DNA of 6,006 nucleotides from Acetobacteraceae bacterium (lineage in GTDB: Bacteria > Pseudomonadota > Alphaproteobacteria > Acetobacterales > Acetobacteraceae): assembly GCA_947446625.1 (NCBI GenBank), contig CANFIE010000257.1, forward strand, positions 1 through 6,006. Direction: 5' to 3'. The position numbers and the translations under genes are program-made. Shown here piece after piece: positions 1 to 5,573 of the stretch (within the stretch, counting starts at the first letter, position 1; the number at the start of each line of letters is the position of its first letter). Under the pieces are notes generated by a model that was not told where the DNA came from, made no database searches, and saw nothing but the letters and a program-made list of their open reading frames with translations.

Positions 1-98
1 GATTCCACCGGCGACGATCAGACGCTAACCGCCGTTATTCGAGCGGCTGATTCACGCCGCCGGTGATTCCACCGGCGACGATCAGACGCTAACCGCCG
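1..98. repeat. 34-bp perfect direct repeat, 64-bp period
   Basis: Positions 1-34 and 65-98 are identical over 34 bases, starting GATTCCACCGGCG and ending AACCGCCG; identity stops at base 35 versus 99. The 30 bases between them (35-64) are not repeated. The inner copy includes the last ten bases of the molybdopterin-subunit gene, with its TAG stop at 89-91, so the outer copy carries a duplicated gene end with the same stop (25-27). The outer copy begins at base 1, so a longer array to the left, or a contig-end artefact, cannot be excluded. Confidence 0.85.
58..77 (-). terminator. Hairpin downstream of the oxidoreductase operon, possible terminator
   Basis: CGCCGGTG (58-65) and CACCGGCG (70-77) form a perfect 8-bp inverted repeat around a 4-base loop. 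It starts 11 bases past the stop codon of the molybdopterin-subunit gene in the minus-strand transcript. No T-run follows on the minus strand, so it is not a textbook intrinsic terminator; it could instead protect the mRNA 3' end. A second hairpin-capable 16-base palindrome (95-110) lies just before, over the last codons. Confidence 0.4.
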
Positions 99-2338
99 CT
101 GTACAGCGGCAGGCTGCGCTTGCGGGTGCCGGTGAGCTTGGCGAAGGCATTGGCCAGCGCCGGGGCCATGGGCGGCACCATGGTTTCGCCAACGCCACCA
201 ATGGCGGCGCCGGAGTTGATGATGGTGGTGGTGACCACCGGCATGTCGCGCATGCGGGCCAGCTTGTAGGTGTCGAAGTTCTTCGAGCCGGCGGAGCCGC
301 CGCTGAAGGTCATGTTGCCCCACATGGCCGAGGACAGGCCCATGACCACGCCGCCCTGTACCTGGGCTTCCACCGAATCCGGGTTCACCGCCAGGCCGCA
401 GTCGATGGCGGCCCACACGTTCAGCACCTTGGGGGTGACCTTGGTGGTGGTGGTGACCACGCCGGTGGTGGCGTTGGTGGTGCTGGTGGTGGTGGTGATC
501 TGCGTGACCTGCAGCACCAGCGCCACGATGCTGCCGAAGCCATCAGACAGCGCCATGCCATAGGCGGTGCCGGCCGGCGGGGTGGTGCTGTAGCCGGCCA
601 GGGCGGCGGCGGCGTTCAGCACCGCCAAGTGGCGCGGCTGGCCGGCCAGCAGTTGGCGACGATAGGCCAAGGGGTCCTTGCCGGCGGCCAGGGCCAGTTC
701 GTCGATGGCGCTTTCCACCGCGAAGCAGTTGTAGGAATGGCCCACCGAGCGCCACCAGCCCACCGGGATGCCGGCGCGGAGCATCTGGTAGTCCACCTTG
801 CGGGCGGCCATGGCATAGACCAGCCCGGAACTGCCCAGCGCGCCATCCAGCGCCGAGATGTCGAGGTTGTTGGCCACCGAACCGGGCCAATGCGCGTCCG
901 ACACCGAAGCCGTCACCACGCGGTTGTTCCAGCCCATGATGTCACCATTGGCGTTGATGCCGGCGACGATCTTGGACTGCGCCATGGGGCGGTAGCGGTC
1001 GTGGCCGAAGTCTTCCTCACGCGACCAGGTGACCTTGACCGGCTTGCCCATGGCCTTGGCGGTCTTCACCGCATGGGCGATGTAGTCCTGCTCGATCTTG
1101 CGGCCAAAGCCGCCGCCCGAGAGGGTGACGTTGACCTTGATGGCGCTGGTGGGCAGGCCAAGGATGGCGGCGGCGGTGCCGGCCACCCAATCCGGCGCCT
1201 GGGTCGCTGCCCAGATCTCGCAGCTGGTGGGCGTGACCGAGGCGGTGCAGCTGACCACCTCCATGGCGGCATGCGCCAGGTAGGGGGTGGCATAGCTGAG
1301 CGTCAGCGTCTTGGTGGCGCTGGCCATGCTGGTGGTGAGGTTGCCCAGCGTTTCGGCCACCGGCACGCCGGTGGTGGCGGCCATCAGCTTGGTGGCGGCG
1401 CTGGTGGCGGCGGAGGAGCTGATGGCGGTGGCGCCGGCCGGCACGGTCCAGGTCACGGCCAGGCTCTTGGCCGCCTTCATGGCGGTGCCGGTGTCAGTGG
1501 CAACCACCGCCACGGCGTCGCCCAGGTTGACCACGGCCAGGGTGCCGGCGGGGGCGGCGGGCACGGTGGCCACGGTAGCGCCGAAGACGGTGGCGTTCTT
1601 CACCGCGGCGAAGACCATGCCGGGCACGCGCACATCAATGCCGAAAATGGCGGTGCCGTTGACCTTGCTGGGCAGGTCCGGGCGCTTCACCCGGGCGCCG
1701 ATGTTCTTGTACGGCTTGCCGGCCGAGAGCAGCGTGGGCGCGGTGGCCAGCGGCAGCGGAATGGCGGCGGCGGTGGCGGCCAGCGCGGCATAGGTGAGGC
1801 TGAGGCCGGTGGCCGGGTTCAGCACGGTGTTGTTGGGTTGCGCCACCAGCCCGGCGGCGGAACCAAGCCCCCATTGCGTGGCGGCGGCCTGCAGCAGCAG
1901 CGTGCGCACGGTGGCGCCGGCCATCAGCATGGGCTGGAACCACAGCCGCACGGTGAAGCTGCCGCCCGTGACCTGGCCGAAGGGGCCGGAATAGGCGGCG
2001 CCGAAGGGCGCGGAGGTGGTGCTGAGCTTGGTCCAGTCCAGCGGCAATTCCTCCGAGAGGATTTGCGGCAGGCCGGAGATGATGCCCTGGCCCATCTCGG
2101 CGCCGGGGACGATCATGCTGATGCTGTTGTCGGTGTTGATGACGATCCAGGTATTCACCGTGCCGGCCGGGGTGCCGGCGGCCAGCGCCCGGCTGCTGGG
2201 CACCACGGAAACACCCAGCGCCAGCCCGCCACCAGCGGCCAGGGCGGTACTGAGGAAGCCACGGCGGCCCAGGCGCACGCGGTTGGCGGCCTCAACGGCG
2301 GGTTGCGGCAGGGCGGCGGGAGGGGTGATCTGGTTCAT
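89..2338 (-). CDS. Molybdopterin-binding subunit of an IorB-like xanthine dehydrogenase family oxidoreductase, Tat-exported
   Basis: This 749-residue protein is the catalytic large subunit of a molybdenum hydroxylase, which hydroxylates an aldehyde or N-heterocycle with oxygen from water. A twin-arginine signal is visible: RLGRRGFL at residues 22-29, a hydrophobic stretch to about 47, then an ALAAG-like cleavage region, so it probably works in the periplasm. In order: a MoCo-binding segment with EMGQG (81-85) and GGS (125-127); the a/b hammerhead domain (about 225-300); GGGFGRK (408-414); WWRSVGHS (528-535), typical of IorB-like proteins; and GVGE (715-718), whose E718 matches the family's catalytic glutamate. 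A Thr-rich stretch at 612-636 is unusual. The ATG at 2338 is chosen because AGGAGG lies 8 bases upstream; a longer in-frame reading to 2437 would only overlap the 2Fe-2S gene. Isoquinoline 1-oxidoreductase and periplasmic aldehyde dehydrogenase are both possible; the substrate cannot be read from sequence. Family confidence is high. Confidence 0.93.
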   Translation of the reverse strand: MNQITPPAALPQPAVEAANRVRLGRRGFLSTALAAGGGLALGVSVVPSSRALAAGTPAGTVNTWIVINTDNSISMIVPGAEMGQGIISGLPQILSEELPLDWTKLSTTSAPFGAAYSGPFGQVTGGSFTVRLWFQPMLMAGATVRTLLLQAAATQWGLGSAAGLVAQPNNTVLNPATGLSLTYAALAATAAAIPLPLATAPTLLSAGKPYKNIGARVKRPDLPSKVNGTAIFGIDVRVPGMVFAAVKNATVFGATVATVPAAPAGTLAVVNLGDAVAVVATDTGTAMKAAKSLAVTWTVPAGATAISSSAATSAATKLMAATTGVPVAETLGNLTTSMASATKTLTLSYATPYLAHAAMEVVSCTASVTPTSCEIWAATQAPDWVAGTAAAILGLPTSAIKVNVTLSGGGFGRKIEQDYIAHAVKTAKAMGKPVKVTWSREEDFGHDRYRPMAQSKIVAGINANGDIMGWNNRVVTASVSDAHWPGSVANNLDISALDGALGSSGLVYAMAARKVDYQMLRAGIPVGWWRSVGHSYNCFAVESAIDELALAAGKDPLAYRRQLLAGQPRHLAVLNAAAALAGYSTTPPAGTAYGMALSDGFGSIVALVLQVTQITTTTSTTNATTGVVTTTTKVTPKVLNVWAAIDCGLAVNPDSVEAQVQGGVVMGLSSAMWGNMTFSGGSAGSKNFDTYKLARMRDMPVVTTTIINSGAAIGGVGETMVPPMAPALANAFAKLTGTRKRSLPLYSGG

Positions 2339-2346
2339 GGTGCTGT

Positions 2347-2352
2347 CCTCCT
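2347..2352 (-). promoter_or_regulatory. Ribosome binding site of the molybdopterin subunit, abutting the upstream stop
   Basis: On the minus strand the stop TGA of the 2Fe-2S gene (2354-2352) runs directly into AGGAGG (2352-2347), 8 bases before the ATG at 2338. This fixes the large-subunit start and suggests translational coupling of the two subunits. Confidence 0.85.
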
Positions 2353-2804
2353 CAAACCGCGCCGGACGCGGCCAGGTGAATGGCGGCGCGGACGCGCTGG
2401 TAGGTGCCACAGGCGCAGATGTTGGACATGGCGGCATCGATCTGCGCGTCGGTGGGGTTGGGGTTGCCCTTCAGCAACTGCACCGCCTTCAGGATCATGC
2501 CCGACTGGCAGTAGCCGCATTGCGGCACCTGCGCCGCTATCCAGGCGCGCTGGACGATATGGGTGCCGGTGGGGGAAAGCCCCTCGATGGTGACGATCTT
2601 CGAGCCGGAGGCGTCGGCCACGGTCAGCACGCAGGATTTCTCCGGGCTGCCATCCTTCATCACCGTGCAGGCGCTGCATTCTTCAATGCCGCAGCCATAT
2701 TTGGTGCCGGTGAGGCCAATGATGTCGCGCAACACCCAGAGCAGCGGCGTGGTGCCGGGCACGTTCACCGTGTAGCTCACACCGTTGACGTTCAGCGTGG
2801 TCAT
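2352..2804 (-). CDS. 2Fe-2S iron-sulfur subunit of the molybdenum hydroxylase, IorA-like
   Basis: This 150-residue protein is the electron-transfer small subunit. It passes electrons from the molybdenum centre of the 749-residue partner through two 2Fe-2S clusters. All eight expected cysteines are visible: C38, C43, C46 and C58 in a plant-type ferredoxin domain (CGIEECSACT), and C96, C99, C130 and C132 in the helical domain (CGYC and CACGTYQR). The length is normal for the family. There is no signal peptide; in such enzymes the small subunit is thought to be exported folded with the Tat-signal-bearing large subunit, which I infer here. The start ATG at 2804 follows AGGAG by 6 bases, and only 13 bases separate the gene from the large-subunit start. 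No FAD-subunit gene is adjacent, so the enzyme probably feeds a cytochrome or quinone chain rather than NAD, as in IorAB-type enzymes. Confidence 0.95.
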   Translation of the reverse strand: MTTLNVNGVSYTVNVPGTTPLLWVLRDIIGLTGTKYGCGIEECSACTVMKDGSPEKSCVLTVADASGSKIVTIEGLSPTGTHIVQRAWIAAQVPQCGYCQSGMILKAVQLLKGNPNPTDAQIDAAMSNICACGTYQRVRAAIHLAASGAV

Positions 2805-2810
2805 TGCCGT

Positions 2811-2815
2811 CTCCT
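2811..2815 (-). promoter_or_regulatory. Ribosome binding site of the 2Fe-2S subunit
   Basis: AGGAG on the minus strand, 6 bases before the ATG at 2804. It lies 9 bases downstream of an inverted repeat (2825-2840), so leader structure could affect its access. Confidence 0.8.
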
Positions 2816-2824
2816 GCGTTTCGG

Positions 2825-2947
2825 CCGGCCTTGGGGCCGGGGGCGTTTTTACCGTTAGGTTGCGAAAGTCATGCCCGGCACAACCGGGCTTGCCAACAAG
2901 CTTCTGCGGCCCTTGCAGTCACTCTGGCGCGAGCTTTGCCAAAGAGT
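2825..2947 (-). promoter_or_regulatory. Structured leader of the oxidoreductase operon with three inverted repeats
   Basis: The gap between the peptidase gene and the 2Fe-2S gene holds three short inverted repeats. ACTCTGGC (2921-2928) pairs with GCCAAAGAGT (2938-2947) with a two-base bulge. GCCCGG (2873-2878) pairs with CCGGGC (2884-2889) around a 5-base loop. CCGGCC (2825-2830) pairs with GGCCGG (2835-2840) around a 4-base loop. The last is followed on the plus strand by five Ts (2846-2850), so it could also act as a weak terminator for antisense plus-strand transcription. They could be mRNA leader hairpins or protein-binding sites; stems of 6-8 bp are common by chance in such GC-rich DNA. 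Confidence 0.35.
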
Positions 2948-2960
2948 GAGGCCAGAATTG

Positions 2961-3000
2961 TCATATTAATACTAGTGAGTTGTACAGAATATTTCAGGTA
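2961..3000 (-). promoter_or_regulatory. AT-rich island, probable promoter region of the oxidoreductase operon
   Basis: This is the only clearly AT-rich stretch in a very GC-rich window. It sits about 160-195 bases upstream of the 2Fe-2S start and just after the peptidase stop. Minus-strand -10-like hexamers are TATTAA (2971-2966) and TAATAT (2968-2963), each 4 of 6 to TATAAT. I could not find a convincing -35 at 16-18 bases, so the exact promoter is unresolved. The plus strand also reads TATTAAT here. ACTAGT (2971-2976) and TGTACA (2981-2986) are small palindromes that could belong to an operator. Confidence 0.35.
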
Positions 3001-3015
3001 AAGCTGACAGCAGCA

Positions 3016-3759
3016 TTACGCTCCAGGAAATAACCACAGCGCAAAGCCAGCGGCAGCCAAGGCGGGGCCGAAGGGCATGGCGGTTTCGGCGCGCAAAGGC
3101 TGGCCGCGCCAGTGCTGCACCAGGGCGGCGGCCAGGCCCAGTAGCGCCGCCAGCAGCACCAGGTTGGGCAAGGCCTCCAGCCCCAGCCAGGCGCCACAGG
3201 CGGCCAGCAGCTTGGCATCGCCCGCGCCCAGGCCGGGGCGGTGGCGCCAGCGCTGGTAGCCCCAGGCCAGCAGGGCAAAGCTGCCATAGCCGAGGATTGC
3301 CGCCACCGCGTGGTCAAGCAGCGCCGCGGGGTACAGCCATTGGGTGGCGGCCAGGCCGGCCGGGATCAGCGGCAGGGTGAGTGCGTCGGGCAGGCGCAGG
3401 TGGCGCAAGTCTATCCAGGCCAGGGCCAGCAGCGCCCAGCCCATGGCGCAGCCGGCCCAGGCGCGGGCGGGGTCAGCGGCATCCACCGCCACAGCCAGGG
3501 CGGCCACGGCCAGGGCGGCCAGTTCCACCGCCGGGTAGAAGGCGCCCAGCGGCGCGTGGCAGGCGCGGCAGCGGCCACGCTGGGCCAGCCAGCTGAGCAG
3601 GGGCAGCAACTCCGCCACGCCCAGCCGGTGGCCGCAATGCGGGCAGGCCGAGCGCGCCCACACCACTGGCAGGCCCTGCGGCAGCCGCAGGATGAGCACG
3701 CCAAGGAAACTGCCGATGAAGGGCGCCAGCAGCAGCGGCAGCCAGGGGAGTTCGGGCAC
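3016..3759 (-). CDS. gspO: Type II secretion prepilin peptidase / N-methyltransferase (A24 aspartic peptidase)
   Basis: This 247-residue inner-membrane enzyme cleaves the leader of prepilin-like proteins (pseudopilins GspG-K) and methylates the new N-terminus. GSFLGVLILRLP (residues 16-27) is the family's N-terminal signature, with Gly where Asn is usual (GSFLN). Two CxxC pairs (C39/C42 and C64/C67) form the zinc-binding cytoplasmic domain. The two catalytic aspartates of the A24 family fit the conserved segments IDLRHLRLPD (116-125) and GAGDAK (178-183, D181). Several hydrophobic Ala/Leu segments follow, and the length is normal. The start is GTG at 3759; an in-frame TAA lies 14 codons upstream with no other start codon between, and the protein already begins at the expected N-terminus. 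No clear Shine-Dalgarno sequence is visible. It is divergent from gspE-gspF, which supports a secretion role, but it could equally serve a type IV pilus (pilD). Confidence 0.93.
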   Translation of the reverse strand: MPELPWLPLLLAPFIGSFLGVLILRLPQGLPVVWARSACPHCGHRLGVAELLPLLSWLAQRGRCRACHAPLGAFYPAVELAALAVAALAVAVDAADPARAWAGCAMGWALLALAWIDLRHLRLPDALTLPLIPAGLAATQWLYPAALLDHAVAAILGYGSFALLAWGYQRWRHRPGLGAGDAKLLAACGAWLGLEALPNLVLLAALLGLAAALVQHWRGQPLRAETAMPFGPALAAAGFALWLFPGA

Positions 3760-3830
3760 TTGATGTGGTCGCTTTCGTGCCGGGGCGGGGGCGTGTTACG
3801 CCTGAGGCCCCTGATTTGTCACGGTGCCGC
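3760..3830. promoter_or_regulatory. 71-bp divergent start region between gspO and gspE
   Basis: Both start codons border this short segment, so promoters for both directions must lie here or inside the genes. I see no convincing -35/-10 pair and no Shine-Dalgarno sequence before either start. GCCTGAGGC (3800-3808) is a small palindrome that might be an operator. Leaderless or weakly initiated transcripts are possible. Confidence 0.3.
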
Positions 3831-5573
3831 ATGTTGAGCCCGTTCCGCCGGCGCGAAGCGACCCCGCCGCCCGCCGCCAATGCCGCCGCCTCCCCGGTTG
3901 AGGGCCTGGCCACGCTGCTGCTGCGCCAGGGGCTGTGTGACCAGGTGGCGCTGGACCGCGCCCGGCGCGTGGCGGCCGAGACCGGGCAGCGGCTGGATGC
4001 GGTGCTGCTGCAACTGGGCCAAGTGACGGAACGCGCTTTGGCCGAGGCCTTCGCCGCGCTGCTGGGCCTGCCGCTGGCCACCCCGGCGGACTACCCCGCA
4101 GAGCCGGTGCTGCCGGAGCGTTTGCCGGCGCGGTTTCTGCGCGGCAGCCGGGCGCTGCCGCTGGGCGAGACCGCGGATGGCGCGCTGCTGGTGGCGCTGG
4201 CCGACCCGCTGGACCCCTTCGTGGGGCAGGCCATTGCGCTGGCCACCGGGCTGCGGGTGCAGCCGCTGGTGGCGGTTCCGATTGAGCTGGAGGCCGGCTT
4301 CGAGCGGCTTTACGCCGACAGCGCCGAGGCTGGTGCCGAAGCCGCACCCGGCGAGGCCGCCAGCGAGGATGACGCCGAGCGGCTGAAGGATTTGGCCAGC
4401 GAGGCGCCGGTCATCAGGCTGGTGAACCAGTTGATCCATCGGGCGGTGGAGAGCCGGGCCTCGGATATTCATGTTGAGCCATTCGAGGACCGGCTGCGGG
4501 TGCGCTTCCGGCATGATGGCGTGTTGCAGGAAGTGGCCAGCCCGCCGAAGGGTCTGAGCGCGGCGATTGTCTCGCGCATCAAGATCATGGCGCGGTTGGA
4601 TATTGCCCAGCGGCGCTTGCCACAGGATGGCCGCATCAAGCTGGCGGTGCGCGGGCAGGAGGTGGATTTTCGCGTCTCCACCGTGCCGGCGCTGCATGGC
4701 GAGGCGGTGGTGCTGCGCGTGCTGGACCGCACCGCCGTGGCCTTCGACTACGCAACGCTGGGGCTGGCGCCGGCCATTGTTCGGCGGCTGGGCGCGGCGC
4801 TGGAACACCCGAATGGCGTGGTGCTGGTGACCGGGCCCACCGGCAGCGGCAAGACCACCACGCTGTACACCGCGCTGCTGGGGCTGAACCAGGTGACGCG
4901 CAAGGTAATCACCATCGAGGACCCGGTGGAATACCAGCTGGCCGGGATCAACCAGATTCAGGTGCGGCCGCAGATCGGGCTGGATTTCGCCGCGCTGCTG
5001 CGGGCCATTCTGCGCCAGGATCCGGATGTGATCATGGTGGGTGAAATCCGCGATGTGGAGACGGCACGGATTGCGGCGCAGGCGGCGCTGACCGGGCATT
5101 TGGTGCTTTCCACCGTGCATACCAACTCGGCGGCGGCGACGATAACGCGGCTGCGCGACATGGGGCTGGAGGATTACCTGCTGGCTTCCGTGCTGCGCGG
5201 CGTGCTGGCGCAGCGGCTGGTGCGGCGGCTATGCGTGGCCTGCCGCCGGGCGGAAGTGGCGCCGCCGGCGCTGGTGGCGCATTACCGGCTGGCGGAACGC
5301 GCGGCGGGGCAGCCGGTGCGGTTCTGGCATGCGGTGGGCTGCGCGCAGTGCCGCAACACCGGCTATCGGGGCCGCATGGCCATTGCCGAGTTTCTGCAGC
5401 CGGATGCGGCGCTGGAGCGGCTGGTTTTCGCCCGCGCCGAGGAAGCCGAGATTGAGCGCGCCGCCCTGGCCGCCGGCATGGTGCCGATGCTGGAAGCCGG
5501 GCTGGATGCGGTGTTGGCGGGGGAAACCTCGCTGGAAGAAGTGCTGCGGATTACCCGCGCCGAGCCGGTGTGA
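3831..5573 (+). CDS. gspE: Type II secretion system assembly ATPase GspE
   Basis: This 580-residue cytoplasmic hexameric ATPase drives pseudopilus assembly at the inner membrane. An N-terminal MshEN/T2SSE_N-type domain (about 22-160) is followed by an acidic Ala/Glu-rich linker (163-184) and the ATPase core. Visible motifs: Walker A GPTGSGKT (335-342), Asp box TIEDPVE (361-367), Walker B with catalytic Glu in DPDVIMVGEIRD (397-408, E405), His box TGHLVLSTVHTN (421-432), and a zinc-binding tetracysteine C468/C471 with C504/C507. ITRLRDMG (438-445) and VLAQRLVRRLC (458-468) resemble GspE more than PilB. The start is the ATG at 3831; the frame is open to a GTG at 3765, but that would leave five bases to the divergent peptidase start and add 22 residues with no recognisable domain. 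No Shine-Dalgarno sequence precedes 3831. The stop overlaps the gspF start by one base. Confidence 0.95.
   Translation: MLSPFRRREATPPPAANAAASPVEGLATLLLRQGLCDQVALDRARRVAAETGQRLDAVLLQLGQVTERALAEAFAALLGLPLATPADYPAEPVLPERLPARFLRGSRALPLGETADGALLVALADPLDPFVGQAIALATGLRVQPLVAVPIELEAGFERLYADSAEAGAEAAPGEAASEDDAERLKDLASEAPVIRLVNQLIHRAVESRASDIHVEPFEDRLRVRFRHDGVLQEVASPPKGLSAAIVSRIKIMARLDIAQRRLPQDGRIKLAVRGQEVDFRVSTVPALHGEAVVLRVLDRTAVAFDYATLGLAPAIVRRLGAALEHPNGVVLVTGPTGSGKTTTLYTALLGLNQVTRKVITIEDPVEYQLAGINQIQVRPQIGLDFAALLRAILRQDPDVIMVGEIRDVETARIAAQAALTGHLVLSTVHTNSAAATITRLRDMGLEDYLLASVLRGVLAQRLVRRLCVACRRAEVAPPALVAHYRLAERAAGQPVRFWHAVGCAQCRNTGYRGRMAIAEFLQPDAALERLVFARAEEAEIERAALAAGMVPMLEAGLDAVLAGETSLEEVLRITRAEPV

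Noticed and set aside
1..98. CRISPR array
   Set aside because: Only two repeat copies are seen, and one overlaps a coding gene end; there is no spacer series and no cas gene.
629..2593. 654-residue open frame on the plus strand opposite the molybdopterin subunit
   Set aside because: Its translation is a low-complexity Gly/His/Arg/Ala-rich sequence with no motif, and it lies antisense to a gene with clear family motifs. Long antisense frames are expected in GC-rich DNA.
2825..2850. Intrinsic terminator on the plus strand (hairpin followed by TTTTT)
   Set aside because: No plus-strand gene ends here, the stem is only 6 bp and the T-run starts 5 bases past it; it is more simply part of the leader of the minus-strand operon.
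2016..2858. 280-residue plus-strand open frame crossing both oxidoreductase genes
   Set aside because: It is a shadow of two well-supported genes, switches composition midway and has no recognisable domain.
2865..2902. Possible sigma-54 promoter (TTGGCAAG then GTTGTG) on the minus strand
   Set aside because: The spacing from GG to the expected GC is not met; the -12 element would read TG, not GC.
3241..3837. 198-residue plus-strand open frame opposite gspO and running into gspE
   Set aside because: It overlaps two real genes and is Gly/Gln/Ala-rich without a motif; the peptidase on the other strand is intact.
3819..5120. 433-residue minus-strand open frame opposite gspE
   Set aside because: The sequence is Gln/His/Arg-rich, as expected from the complement of GC-rich codons, and gspE on the other strand has every family motif.
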